The notes: generated from the letters alone by a model not told the origin. A stretch of DNA of 64,000 nt from Methylomonas sp. EFPC3 (GCF_029643245.1 NZ_CP116398.1:1550001-1614000); one strand, 5' to 3'; shown: positions 16,792-26,309, counted from the first letter of the stretch. Program-made: numbers and translations.

Positions 16792-18403
16792 CAGCGTAGA
16801 AAAAAAATTGGCGCTGACCCATTTCTGGGTCGCCTTCGCCGCCTTCGGCTTGGCCGCGGTGATGGGCCTGTATCAAGTCATCGAACGCAGCGGCTTCTTT
16901 AGCTTTCTGGAATCGCGCGAGGTTTATTACGCCTCGGTCAGTACCCACGGCGTGCTGATGGGCTTTGTGTTGACCACCTTTTTCATCATGGGCTTCGGCT
17001 ATTACGTCGCCACCAGCACGCTGAAATTGCCGGTGTGGAATAAAACCTTCGCCTGGACCGGCTTCGGCCTGGCCTTGGCCGGCGTGGTCATGGCCGCGTT
17101 ACCGCTGCTGTTCGGCCAGGCCTCGGTGCTGTTTACCTTTTATCCGCCGTTGAAGGCGCACCCGTTGTTCTATATCGGCGCCACTTTGTTGGTGGTTGGC
17201 TCCTGGTTCTGGTGCGTGTCGATGATCGTCATGTATATGCAATGGAAAAAGGCCAACCCCGGCGTACCGGTGCCGCTGGCGATGTTCGCCACCACCGGCA
17301 ACGCCATCCTGTGGTTGTGGACCAGCGCCGGCGTCGCCGCCGAAGTGTTGTTCCAGTTAATCCCGTGGGCATTGGGCTGGATCGACACCATCGACGCCGG
17401 CTTGGCCCGCACCCTGTTCGCCTGGACCCTGCATCCTATCGTCTACTTCTGGCTGATTCCGACCTACACCGCGTTTTACTGTCTGGTACCGAAACAGGCC
17501 GGCGGTTTCTTGTTCAGCGACGAAATGGCCCGGGCCGCCTTCATCCTGTTGGTGGTATTCAGCTTGCCGATCGGCTTCCATCATCTGTATATGGACCCGG
17601 AACAAGGCCACGGCTGGAAACTGCTGCACGCCGTCGGCACCTTCGTCGTGACCTTACCGACCTTCATTACCGGCTTTACCGTGATTGCCTCGCTGGAAAT
17701 CGCCGGCCGTTTGCGTGGCGGCAAAGGCCTGTTCGGCTGGATCGCGGCGCTGCCCTGGAACAACCCGATGGTACTGGCCTTGATTCTGGGTTTGTTAATG
17801 CTGATCTTCGGCGGCTTCGGCGGCCTGATCAACGCCAGTTACGCCATGAACGCGATGGTGCATAACACCGCCTGGATTTCCGGCCATTTCCATCTGATCT
17901 TCGGCGGCACCACCATCATCATGTACTTCGGTATCGCCTATTACTTCTGGCCGGTGTTGAGCGGCAAACCGCTGTACTGCCCGTCGCTGGCGATCGCCCA
18001 GTTGTGGAGCTGGTTTATCGGCATGATCATCATGACCACGCCCTGGCACATTCTAGGCCTGCTCGGCCAACCGCGCCGGATCGACAGCGTGCACTACAAC
18101 AACTTGTTGACCCTGTCCTGGGAACCGTACGAGGTGACGATGATATTCGGCGGCCTGATTCTACTGGGCTCGGCCGGTTTGCTGATCTATATCCTGTATA
18201 AAACCCAAACCAGCCAGGAAAGCTATCAGGGCGAGGTCGAATACGCCGAACCGATCCATGCCGTCAAGGAATTACCCGGCTACCTGAACAGCTTCGGCTT
18301 GTGGAACGCCATCATCGCCGTATTCATGCTGATTGCCTTCGGTTATCCGATTCTGCAATTTTTCTTGATGGAAACCTTTGGTTCAGGCAGATGGGGGGTC
18401 TGA
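16784..18403 (+). CDS. Cytochrome c oxidase subunit I (ba3-type haem-copper oxidase)
   Basis: 539 aa from ATG 16784 (MDNSVEKKLALTHFW), with GGGGGAGC upstream. Roughly 13-15 membrane helices. Haem and copper ligands are seen in STHGVLMGFVLTTFF (low-spin haem His), LFAWTLHPIVYFWLIPTY (CuB His and Tyr), HHLYMDP (CuB His pair) and HNTAWISGHFHLIFG (haem His). This is the proton-pumping terminal oxidase core that reduces oxygen to water. The longer open frame from 16628 is a shadow of subunit II. High-affinity class B oxidases could help protect nitrogenase from oxygen; that is inference. Confidence 0.93.
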   Translation: MDNSVEKKLALTHFWVAFAAFGLAAVMGLYQVIERSGFFSFLESREVYYASVSTHGVLMGFVLTTFFIMGFGYYVATSTLKLPVWNKTFAWTGFGLALAGVVMAALPLLFGQASVLFTFYPPLKAHPLFYIGATLLVVGSWFWCVSMIVMYMQWKKANPGVPVPLAMFATTGNAILWLWTSAGVAAEVLFQLIPWALGWIDTIDAGLARTLFAWTLHPIVYFWLIPTYTAFYCLVPKQAGGFLFSDEMARAAFILLVVFSLPIGFHHLYMDPEQGHGWKLLHAVGTFVVTLPTFITGFTVIASLEIAGRLRGGKGLFGWIAALPWNNPMVLALILGLLMLIFGGFGGLINASYAMNAMVHNTAWISGHFHLIFGGTTIIMYFGIAYYFWPVLSGKPLYCPSLAIAQLWSWFIGMIIMTTPWHILGLLGQPRRIDSVHYNNLLTLSWEPYEVTMIFGGLILLGSAGLLIYILYKTQTSQESYQGEVEYAEPIHAVKELPGYLNSFGLWNAIIAVFMLIAFGYPILQFFLMETFGSGRWGV

Positions 18404-18405
18404 TC

Positions 18406-19053
18406 ATGAAAAAACTGATACTCACTACAGCCTTGCTGTTGCCGAGCGCATTGGCGGCGCAACCTTCGTCGCAAGTGGCCTGGACCGCCGAGGAGCTGAA
18501 CTTTGCCAAAGCCGGCAACCCGCAGAAAGGCCAGGAACTGGCCAAAACCTGTGCGGCTTGCCATGGCGAAAACGGCATCAGCACGATGCCCGGCACGCCG
18601 TCGCTGGCCGGCCAGCTGCCGACCTACCTGTACAAGCAGTTGCGCGATTACGCCGACGGCAGCCGCGACAATCCGATGATGTCCGGCTTGGCCAAATCGC
18701 TAAGCAAGCAGGATGCAGCCGACTTGGCGGCGTGGTTTTCTACCCGGCCGCCGGCATTCAAATCGCGCAGCCCGATGGTCTATGAACTGGCGGAAAAGCT
18801 GGTTTCGGCAGGCAGCAGCGACCGGATTTTGCCGCCATGCGAAGTTTGCCACGGCGGTAACGGTCAAGGCCAGGAAATGGATATCCCGGCTCTGGCCGGC
18901 CAAAATGCCGAATATCTGGTCGCGACCTTAAAGGCTTTTAAAACCGGTAGCCGCCATAACGACATCTACAGCAGGATGCGTTTGCTAGCCGAATCGCTCA
19001 GCGAAGACGAGATCAATGAACTAGGCTTTTTCTACCAAAACGTCAAAAAGTAA
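18406..19053 (+). CDS. Dihaem cytochrome c (c4-like), periplasmic
   Basis: 215 aa. A signal peptide (MKKLILTTALLLPSALA) and two c-type haem sites, CAACHGENG near residue 46 and CEVCHGGNGQ near 145. Each is followed by an axial-Met-type region (NPMMSGLAKSL, DIYSRMRLLAESL). Two tandem class I domains are the layout of cytochrome c4. It starts two bases after subunit I ends, so it is part of the oxidase operon and is a likely electron donor to CuA. A GC-rich hairpin follows the stop codon. Confidence 0.88.
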   Translation: MKKLILTTALLLPSALAAQPSSQVAWTAEELNFAKAGNPQKGQELAKTCAACHGENGISTMPGTPSLAGQLPTYLYKQLRDYADGSRDNPMMSGLAKSLSKQDAADLAAWFSTRPPAFKSRSPMVYELAEKLVSAGSSDRILPPCEVCHGGNGQGQEMDIPALAGQNAEYLVATLKAFKTGSRHNDIYSRMRLLAESLSEDEINELGFFYQNVKK

Positions 19054-19063
19054 CCAGGCTGGC

Positions 19064-19090
19064 CGGGCGGCCGCAAATCGCGGCCGCCCG
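19064..19090. repeat. GC-rich perfect inverted repeat after the cytochrome c gene
   Basis: CGGGCGGCCGC and GCGGCCGCCCG pair over 11 bp around a 5-base loop. No T-run follows on either strand, so it is not a standard intrinsic terminator. It may attenuate or protect the transcript end between the cytochrome gene and the next gene. Confidence 0.6.
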
Positions 19091-19128
19091 TTCACGCCTG
19101 CTCCGTCAACTCAGCGACCGGACAACCT

Positions 19129-19920
19129 ATGTCGACCGAACCCAATATTCCCGTTAAATATGCCTACAAAGGCGCGAATCTAGTCAGCTTCGGCACATGT
19201 ATCAAGTTGCTGTTCACCGGCTATCTGGTCACCATCGGCGCCGGTTACTTGATGGCGCTGACCCAAATCTTGTTCACTCACGGCATGGCCGACGGCAAGT
19301 TCGGCTTGTCGCTGGACGACATCGTATACAGTTACTACGGCGATCGCTCGGGTTCGGTAATGGAATCGAAACTGAACGGCTCGATGAAAATGAACGCACC
19401 GGACCAGGATCGGTTCAAGATTATCCAGTGGGTGCGCGACGGCGCCGCCGAAGCGTCTTACAACGCCGACATCAAACCCATCGTCGAAAAGAACTGCGTG
19501 ATGTGCCACAACGCCAATGCGGGCTCGTTACCGGATTTTTCCAAATTCGAAAACCTGAAAAAGGTGTCCGAATCGAACGAAGGCGCCACCTTTGCCTCGC
19601 TGACCCGGCTGTCCCACATTCATTTGTTCGGCATCAGTTTTATTTTCATGTTCGTCGGCCTGATCTTTAGCTTCAGCACCGGCGTACCGTGCAAATACAA
19701 GTATCCGGCCATCGTCATGCCCTATTTGTTTTTGCTGGTCGACATCGCCTCCTGGTGGCTGACCAAGTTAAACCCGCACTTCGCCTGGCTGATCATCGTC
19801 GCCGGCGCCGGGCTTGGCATCTCCTTCGCCTTCATGTGGACCGTGTCGATGTACCAGATGTGGATCCTGGGCGGCGTACTGAAACAAGCCGACCGGCGCA
19901 ATGCGGTATTGCGGGATTAG
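19129..19920 (+). CDS. Membrane cytochrome c protein (single CxxCH) of the oxidase cluster
   Basis: 263 aa, not assigned to a named family. A first transmembrane helix at about 22-50 is followed by a periplasmic segment with one haem-c site, NCVMCHNANAG, near residue 124. Three more hydrophobic helices follow from about 160 (LFGISFIFMFVGLIFSFST; YPAIVMPYLFLLVDIASWW; WLIIVAGAGLGISFAFMWT). It starts 75 bp after the dihaem cytochrome, across a GC-rich hairpin. The topology suggests a membrane-tethered electron carrier linking quinol or cytochrome pools to the ba3-type oxidase. Function is inferred from position only. Confidence 0.72.
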   Translation: MSTEPNIPVKYAYKGANLVSFGTCIKLLFTGYLVTIGAGYLMALTQILFTHGMADGKFGLSLDDIVYSYYGDRSGSVMESKLNGSMKMNAPDQDRFKIIQWVRDGAAEASYNADIKPIVEKNCVMCHNANAGSLPDFSKFENLKKVSESNEGATFASLTRLSHIHLFGISFIFMFVGLIFSFSTGVPCKYKYPAIVMPYLFLLVDIASWWLTKLNPHFAWLIIVAGAGLGISFAFMWTVSMYQMWILGGVLKQADRRNAVLRD

Positions 19921-19953
19921 CCGATGCCAAACCAGCCTTACTGTCACCGCTGG

Positions 19954-20718
19954 CTACATCAACGGCAAGATTTGATCGAGCAATTTGCCGTTGGTGGCCA
20001 GGATTTGTTTGGGAAACACGCCGGGATTGCCGGCGAAATCGGTGACGGTGCCGCCGGCTTCCATCACGACCAGGGCGCCGCCGGCGACGTCATATAGATT
20101 CAGCTCCTGCTCCCAAAACGCATCGACTTGGCCATCGGCGACGGTGCATAAATCCAATGCGGCCGAACCCAGACGGCGTTGGCCGGTGGTAGCTTGGGCG
20201 ATGCGGGCGAAGCGCGCCAGATTGTTGTCGGTAAGATATTGGCGCAGACAGGCAAAACCGGTCGAGACCATGCTGGCGCCGAGGTCGGTTTCGTCGGAGA
20301 CCCGGATCGGTTTGCCGTTTTTCCAGGCGCCTTTGCCTTTCTCGGCGCAGTAATAGTCGTCTAAAGCAGGGCCGTAGACTATGCCCATGATCAGTTCGCC
20401 GTCGATTTCCAAAGCAACGCTGATGCCCCAGAAATATTGGCCCTTGGAAAAGGAATGGGTGCCATCAATCGGATCGACGATCCAGCGACTGGTTTGATTG
20501 GCGGTCTGACCGCTCTCCTCACCCCAGAAACCGTATTCCGGGCAATGTTCGGTCAGCGCTTGTTTCAGATAATTTTCGACGGCAACGTCGGCGTCGGTCA
20601 CTAAATCGCGCGCGCTTTTTTTGTTGACGGCCAGATTGGGCAGATCGTTGAAATAATTCATCGCCACACTGCCGGCGGCGCGAATGATGGGTTCCAGAGC
20701 TTGGAGTGTGATTGGCAT
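19954..20718 (-). CDS. Inositol monophosphatase family protein (HisN/SuhB-like)
   Basis: 254 aa. The metal-dependent phosphatase motifs are all present: TDADVAVENYL, EESG, WIVDPIDGTHSF and the C-terminal YDVAGGALVVMEAGG. The family includes inositol-1-phosphatase and histidinol-phosphatase (HisN), and sequence alone does not separate them here. It lies downstream of amtB1 on the same strand but past a hairpin, so it is probably its own transcript. Confidence 0.85.
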   Translation of the reverse strand: MPITLQALEPIIRAAGSVAMNYFNDLPNLAVNKKSARDLVTDADVAVENYLKQALTEHCPEYGFWGEESGQTANQTSRWIVDPIDGTHSFSKGQYFWGISVALEIDGELIMGIVYGPALDDYYCAEKGKGAWKNGKPIRVSDETDLGASMVSTGFACLRQYLTDNNLARFARIAQATTGQRRLGSAALDLCTVADGQVDAFWEQELNLYDVAGGALVVMEAGGTVTDFAGNPGVFPKQILATNGKLLDQILPLM

Positions 20719-20744
20719 GGAAATCTCGGCTTAAAATAGCGGTA

Positions 20745-20766
20745 GCGGGGTGTTGGCACACCCCGC
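20745..20766 (-). terminator. Hairpin after amtB1
   Basis: GCGGGGTGT and ACACCCCGC form a 9-bp GC-rich stem around a 4-base loop, 40 bp downstream of the amtB1 stop. There is no strong T-run, so termination efficiency is uncertain. Confidence 0.6.
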
Positions 20767-20807
20767 CTGTTGAGTCAGCCGGTTATTCTAACCTGCAATG
20801 CCGCAGT

Positions 20808-22100
20808 TTACAGATTGTGGTAGCCGGTCTCTTCGTGCAGCACGATATCCAGGCCTTGCTGCTCTTCATCGTCTGTGACCCGCAGACCGATCAGCACATC
20901 CAAAATCTTCAACAAGCCGTAACTGAAAACACCGCTCCAGGCGGCGGTCACCAGCACCGCCAGGGTTTGAATTGCCACTTGGTGACCGATGCTGACGCCG
21001 TTCAGCCCCAGCCCACCAAAACTCTCAGCCGCAAACACGCCGGTTAGAACGGAGCCGACGCAGCCGCCGACGCCGTGTACCGGAAACACGTCCAACGAAT
21101 CATCGATTTTCAAGCGACGCTTGACGAATTGGGTGGCATAGAAGCAGACGCCGCCCGCGACCACGCCGATTATCAAGCCGCCGATAGGCCCAACGAAGCC
21201 GGAGGCCGGCGTAATGGTGCCCAACCCAGCCACCATGCCGGTAACGATGCCCAACACGCTGGGTTTGCTATAGCGGAGCCATTCGATCGTCATCCAGGTC
21301 AAGGCGCCGGCCGCCGCCGCGATATGGGTCACGACAATCGCCATTCCGGCCGACCCGTCCGACTTCAGCGCACTACCGCCATTGAAACCGAACCAACCGA
21401 ACCAAAGCATGCCGGCGCCGGTGACCACCATCGTCATATTGTGCGGCGGCATCGCCACGGTCGGAAAACCTTTGCGCCGGCCCAACACCAATGCCGCAAC
21501 CAGCGACGCAACCCCGGCATTGACATGAATCACGATGCCGCCGGCGAAGTCCTTAGCGCCCAGCGCCGCCAACCAGCCGTTACCCCAAATCCAGTGGCAA
21601 ATCGGCATGTAGACGAAAACCAGCCACAACCCGCTGAACCAGAGCATGGCCGAAAATTTCATGCGTTCGGCAAAGGCGCCGACGATCAGTGCCGGCGTGA
21701 TGATCGCGAACGTCATTTGGAACATGAAAAACACGGTTTCCGGGATATCGCCGGTCAAACTGCGGATACCCATATCCGGCAGAAAGATCTTGGCGGCGCC
21801 ACCCAGCCACGGCTGCCAATCGCCGCCGTCGGCGAAGATAAAGCTGTAAACACCGGCCAGCCAGAGCAAAGAAACCAAACAGGTAATCGAAAAACACTGC
21901 ATCAAAACCGACAGCACGTTTTTGCTTCTGACCAGACCGCCGTAAAACAGCGACAAGCCCGGTATGGTCATGAACAAGACCAAAGCGGTGGAGGTGAGAA
22001 CCCAGGCGGTGTTGGCCTGGTTTAATTCATCGGCGAACGCCGAAACGGGTAATGCCCAGGTGGAGGCGATGAGCGTTAACGCTCTTATAATTGTTGTCAT
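20808..22100 (-). CDS. amtB: Ammonium transporter AmtB (copy 1)
   Basis: 430 aa with a signal peptide (ending AFA) and about 11 membrane helices. Family marks: NTAWVLTSTALVLFM, GLSLFYGGLVRSKNVLSVLMQ, FAIITPALIVGAFAERMKFSAM, and the pore twin-His residues in IVIHVNAGVASLV and FPVHGVGGCVGS. It conducts ammonium into the cytoplasm and is blocked by GlnK. A glnK gene lies upstream, but a 16-bp terminator hairpin separates them. The C-terminal tail (GLRVTDDEEQQGLDIVLHEETGY) is the GlnK-responsive region. It diverges clearly from copy 2, so it is not a recent duplicate. Confidence 0.95.
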   Translation of the reverse strand: MTTIIRALTLIASTWALPVSAFADELNQANTAWVLTSTALVLFMTIPGLSLFYGGLVRSKNVLSVLMQCFSITCLVSLLWLAGVYSFIFADGGDWQPWLGGAAKIFLPDMGIRSLTGDIPETVFFMFQMTFAIITPALIVGAFAERMKFSAMLWFSGLWLVFVYMPICHWIWGNGWLAALGAKDFAGGIVIHVNAGVASLVAALVLGRRKGFPTVAMPPHNMTMVVTGAGMLWFGWFGFNGGSALKSDGSAGMAIVVTHIAAAAGALTWMTIEWLRYSKPSVLGIVTGMVAGLGTITPASGFVGPIGGLIIGVVAGGVCFYATQFVKRRLKIDDSLDVFPVHGVGGCVGSVLTGVFAAESFGGLGLNGVSIGHQVAIQTLAVLVTAAWSGVFSYGLLKILDVLIGLRVTDDEEQQGLDIVLHEETGYHNL

Positions 22101-22149
22101 GGTCTATCACGAATATTGTTGTGTTGTTTTTTGACGGGCTATAAACAAC

Positions 22150-22195
22150 AAAATCGCCCTGGTCTACGTTTTACCCGCAGACCAGGGCGATTTTT
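22150..22195 (-). terminator. Strong intrinsic terminator between glnK1 and amtB1
   Basis: AAAATCGCCCTGGTCT (22150-22165) pairs perfectly with 22179-22194 over 16 bp around a 13-base loop. On the reverse strand the stem ends in GATTTTGTTGTTT, a broken T-run. It lies 40 bp after the glnK1 stop and 50 bp before the amtB1 start. Confidence 0.85.
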
Positions 22196-22234
22196 GCCGA
22201 TCTTACGCCCGACTTTCTGATTATTATCGGTGCA

Positions 22235-22657
<423 letters not shown>

Positions 22658-22699
22658 TTAGCCAGCCGCGTTACTGACAAGACATCCCGAGCTAACTGA

Positions 22700-22728
22700 A
22701 ACGGGCGACCTGTAATTGATCGCCCGTT
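22700..22728 (-). terminator. Intrinsic terminator after amtB2
   Basis: AACGGGCGA and TCGCCCGTT form a 9-bp stem with an 11-base loop, 30 bp downstream of the amtB2 stop. On the reverse strand the stem runs into TTTCAGTT. Confidence 0.7.
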
Positions 22729-22757
22729 CCCCCCAAGCATCTCGGTACGCGTAGCAA

Positions 22758-24161
22758 TTAACTGTGGTAAGCGGTCTCGCCGTGCTCGGTAACGTCCAGA
22801 CCCTCGCGTTCGGTGGCTTCGCTGACTCGCAAACCCAGTGCCACATCGGCAATTTTGAAAGCGATGAACGATACGACGCCGGACCAGACAATGGCGACGC
22901 CAACACCCCAGGCTTGGCTGCCGAGCTGGGTCAGAATGCTATAGTCCGGTGCCGTAGCATTGGTAACGTAATCCCATACTCCGGAACCGCCCAACGCCGG
23001 ACTGGCGACAACGGCAGTGCCCAGCGCGCCGATGATGCCGCCGATACCGTGCACGCCGAAGGCATCCAACGAATCGTCGTAGCTCAAAGCGTGTTTAAGG
23101 TAAGTGACAGACCAGAAACACACCGCGCCCACCACCAGACCCAGCGCGATTGATCCCATTGGACCTGCCCATCCGCAAGCCGGGGTAATTGCAACCAAGC
23201 CGGCTACCGCGCCGGAGGTGGCGCCCAACATGCTGGGTTTACCGCGTACCAGCCATTCTGCGGCCATCCAGGCCAGGGTCGCGGCGGCGGCGGCCAGCAG
23301 AGTGTTCAAGAACACCATCGCCGCCAAGCCGTTGGCTTCCAGGTTGGAACCGGCGTTGAAGCCGAACCAGCCTATCCACAGCAACGACGCACCGATCATG
23401 TTCATCGTTACGCTATGCGGCGCGATGAATTCTTTGCCATAGCCGATACGTTTGCCGATCATCAAACAACCGACTAGGCCGGCAATACCGGCGTTAATGT
23501 GCACCACGGTACCGCCGGCGAAATCCAGGGCACCTTTTTGGAACAGAAACCCGGCTGTAGCCCCGGCAGTTTCCGCCGCTGCGGCATCGGTGTATGCATC
23601 CGGGCCGGCCCAGTACCAAACCATATGCGCCATCGGCAGGTAGCAGAAGCTAAACCACAATACGGTAAACAGCAGCACTGCAGAGAATTTAACCCGTTCG
23701 GCAAAAGCACCGACAATCAAAGCCGGGGTAATCGCCGAAAACGTCAACTGGAACGCGACGTAAATATACTCAGGCACGTAAACGCCTTTGCTAAAGGTCG
23801 CCGCCATCGAATCCGGCGTGATACCGCTCAGGAAGGCCTTGCTGAATCCACCGAAGAACGCATTACCCTCGGTGAAGGCGATACTGTAGCCGTAGGTGGC
23901 CCACAAAATTGCCGTCAACGAGAAAATCACGAAAACCTGCATCAAAATCGACAGCATGTTTTTTGCTCGCACCATACCGCCGTAGAACAAAGCCAGCCCC
24001 GGAATTACCATCAACGCCACCAACACTGTGGCCACTATCATCCAAGCGGTGTCGCCTTTGTTAATCGTGGCTTGTACCGCCGGTGCGGCCGCTTCTTGCG
24101 CAAACGCCGCGCCGGATAGCCCAAACAGCGCTAACAGCGCCATGCTTGTTAAATATCTCAT
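22758..24161 (-). CDS. amtB: Ammonium transporter AmtB (copy 2)
   Basis: 467 aa from ATG 24161 (MRYLTSMALLALFGLSG), with a cleavable signal peptide ending AFA. The frame extending to 24335 runs through glnK2 and is a shadow. About 11 membrane helices; marks include GLALFYGGMVRAKNMLSILMQ, SAITPALIVGAFAERVKFSA, twin His in TVVHINAGIAG and FGVHGIGGIIGA, and FNAGSNLEANGLAAM. A 40-residue insertion (YTDAAAAETAGATAGFLFQ) lies in a periplasmic loop and is absent from copy 1. It starts 22 bp after glnK2, a normal glnK-amtB operon, behind the sigma-54 promoter upstream of glnK2. Confidence 0.96.
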   Translation of the reverse strand: MRYLTSMALLALFGLSGAAFAQEAAAPAVQATINKGDTAWMIVATVLVALMVIPGLALFYGGMVRAKNMLSILMQVFVIFSLTAILWATYGYSIAFTEGNAFFGGFSKAFLSGITPDSMAATFSKGVYVPEYIYVAFQLTFSAITPALIVGAFAERVKFSAVLLFTVLWFSFCYLPMAHMVWYWAGPDAYTDAAAAETAGATAGFLFQKGALDFAGGTVVHINAGIAGLVGCLMIGKRIGYGKEFIAPHSVTMNMIGASLLWIGWFGFNAGSNLEANGLAAMVFLNTLLAAAAATLAWMAAEWLVRGKPSMLGATSGAVAGLVAITPACGWAGPMGSIALGLVVGAVCFWSVTYLKHALSYDDSLDAFGVHGIGGIIGALGTAVVASPALGGSGVWDYVTNATAPDYSILTQLGSQAWGVGVAIVWSGVVSFIAFKIADVALGLRVSEATEREGLDVTEHGETAYHS

Positions 24162-24183
24162 TGTTTGTTTCCCCATCTTGATG

Positions 24184-24525
<342 letters not shown>

Positions 24526-24569
24526 TCAACACCTCGTTGCTTCAGTTAGTAAAATCCCGAAACCGACGA

Positions 24570-24586
24570 AGCATGATGCATGCCAC
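24570..24586 (-). promoter_or_regulatory. Sigma-54 promoter of glnK2-amtB2
   Basis: Reverse strand GTGGCATGCATCATGCT: GG at 24584-24583 and GC at 24572-24571, ten bases apart, with TGGCA and TGCT matching consensus. Predicted start near 24559, giving a 37-nt leader. Confidence 0.78.
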
Positions 24587-24647
24587 TATTTATGTCCGTG
24601 ATTTATAAGCGGTTGTTACAAATCCCCCGCCGAAACCAAATAGATTC

Positions 24648-24692
24648 GCACTCAGATGGTGCATCCGGCACAGACATGCACCACCACGACCC
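24648..24692. promoter_or_regulatory. Tandem NtrC-type sites upstream of glnK2
   Basis: Site one, GCACTCAGATGGTGC (24648-24662), is a full GC-N11-GC match centred about 96 bp upstream of the predicted glnK2 start. Site two, GCACCACCACGACCC (24678-24692), keeps only the left half. Centres are 30 bp apart, close to the three-helical-turn spacing of the E. coli glnA enhancers. Confidence 0.72.
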
Positions 24693-24767
24693 ATCTCTTC
24701 AAGCACAGACTCAAACATTGACGCTAAGTCTCTTCATCTGATTGATTAGTCTAAGCAAACTTCCTCC

Positions 24768-24811
24768 GCACCAAAATAAATCACAAAATCGGAATTGCAC
24801 CGTTTAGGTTC
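24768..24811. promoter_or_regulatory. Pair of degenerate NtrC-type sites upstream of the porin gene
   Basis: GCACCAAAATAAATC (24768-24782) and GCACCGTTTAGGTTC (24797-24811) each have a good left half and TC in place of the right GC. Their centres are 29 bp apart, about 116 and 87 bp upstream of the predicted porin transcript start. Confidence 0.5.
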
Positions 24812-24863
24812 AAAAAAACCGGAACAAACAAACGTATCTTATTGATTTTTTATTAAAATGAAA

Positions 24864-24880
24864 TTGGCCCCAAAAATGCT
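24864..24880 (+). promoter_or_regulatory. Sigma-54 promoter of the porin gene
   Basis: TTGGCCCCAAAAATGCT: GG at 24866-24867 and GC at 24878-24879 with ten bases between. Predicted start near 24891 and a 28-nt leader before ATG 24919, with AGAGG as ribosome-binding site. Confidence 0.78.
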
Positions 24881-24918
24881 ATTCTTAATGCAGTAGTCAC
24901 ACACCAAGAGGTAAACCT

Positions 24919-26274
24919 ATGAAAATAATCCTTCCATCACTCAAACTTACTGCGAACACTTCGTTGGCGGCCGTCATCGCGCTGTGCTGCGGTAGCGCCA
25001 CTGCCGAAACCTGGAGCCAAGCTCCCGGTTTGCTCAGCGCAGCCGGCATCGATCCCAACGAAAGCAAATTCATGCAGGACCACAATCTGAAGTTGGGCGG
25101 ATGGTTTAACGCCAGCATTGGCGCGAACATGAGCAGCAACGGCGATGGTTTTAACGGCCCGGTCACGTTCAACGACCGCAGTGGCGAATTCCAAGTCAAC
25201 CAGTTCTACCTATATTTCCAAAAAGCCGTTACTGTCGGCGGCGATGCTTTCGATATCGGCGGACGAGTCGACGCCATGTACGGAACCGACGCGATCTTCA
25301 CTCAAGCATACGGCTCCCCGGGATTTGATCCTAAAACGCTTGAAGCCAGCGAACGCGGCAGCTGGGATTTGGGCTTGAGTGGTAACGGTGAGCGCTTTTA
25401 CGGCTTAGCCTTACCCCAGGCCTATGCGGAAATCAACTTGCCGTTTGGTAACGGTATCGACGTCAAACTCGGTCATTTTTACACCCCGATTGGTTACGAA
25501 GTCGTAACCGCGCCGGACAATTTCTTCATCACCAAACCTTATACGATGCAGTACGGCGAGCCGTTCACCCATACAGGGGTATTGGCGACCTATGCGTTCA
25601 ATCCAAACTGGACCGTAATGGGTGGTGCCGTTACCGGTAGCAGCACTGGCGGTTGGGACGGTAACTGGGACCGCGATTTGGGTAACTGGGCCTGGCTGGG
25701 AGGCGTAACCTGGACTAGCGACGACGCAGGCACCTCTCTAGCGATTACGTCTACCGCAGGCAAACGTGCCGAGCATGTTAACGATAGCTGGTCAATGTAC
25801 AGCGTGGTCGGCAAACACAATTTCACCGACAAGCTGCATTACATCATTCAGCATGACCACGGCTTCGCCCAAAACATTTGGATACCAGCTGATGCCAGCG
25901 GCAACGGCGACGCAGAATGGTATGGCATCAACCAATATTTGATTTACGACGTCAACGACAAAGTATCGGCCGGTTTAAGAGCCGAATGGTTCCGCGACCA
26001 CAACGGCATCAGAGTTTACGGCCCAGGCCGCTGCTATGCTGCATCCGCTAACCAAGGCGACAACTTCGCCTGCGGCGGCAACTATCTTGCCAGCTATACC
26101 CAAGAAGGCTCGAGCTACTATGCCGTAACTGCCGGCATGAGTTACAAGCCGGCAAAATGGCTGAATCTGAGACCAAACTTGCGTTATGACTTTACCGACG
26201 ACGCCAGAGCGTTCGATAACGGCACTCGGCAAAGCCAGTTTCTGTTTACCGCCGATGTGGTCGTGACTTTCTAA
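24919..26274 (+). CDS. Outer-membrane beta-barrel porin (OmpL-like, BBP2 type), nitrogen-regulated
   Basis: 451 aa. A signal peptide (ending SATA) precedes a long beta-rich chain with alternating strands and a terminal F (DVVVTF). Marks of the putative beta-barrel porin-2 family: LKLGGWFNASIGANMS, FQVNQFYLYFQKAV, VKLGHFYTPIGYEVVTAPDNFF, HTGVLATYAFNPNWTV. The substrate is not known. It lies between glnK2-amtB2 and glnA, and has its own -24/-12 promoter and NtrC-like sites, so I infer uptake of a nitrogen compound across the outer membrane. A terminator follows. Confidence 0.82.
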   Translation: MKIILPSLKLTANTSLAAVIALCCGSATAETWSQAPGLLSAAGIDPNESKFMQDHNLKLGGWFNASIGANMSSNGDGFNGPVTFNDRSGEFQVNQFYLYFQKAVTVGGDAFDIGGRVDAMYGTDAIFTQAYGSPGFDPKTLEASERGSWDLGLSGNGERFYGLALPQAYAEINLPFGNGIDVKLGHFYTPIGYEVVTAPDNFFITKPYTMQYGEPFTHTGVLATYAFNPNWTVMGGAVTGSSTGGWDGNWDRDLGNWAWLGGVTWTSDDAGTSLAITSTAGKRAEHVNDSWSMYSVVGKHNFTDKLHYIIQHDHGFAQNIWIPADASGNGDAEWYGINQYLIYDVNDKVSAGLRAEWFRDHNGIRVYGPGRCYAASANQGDNFACGGNYLASYTQEGSSYYAVTAGMSYKPAKWLNLRPNLRYDFTDDARAFDNGTRQSQFLFTADVVVTF

Positions 26275-26309
26275 GCTCTACCCCGCTCGCCAACAAGCAA
26301 TCACAAGAC

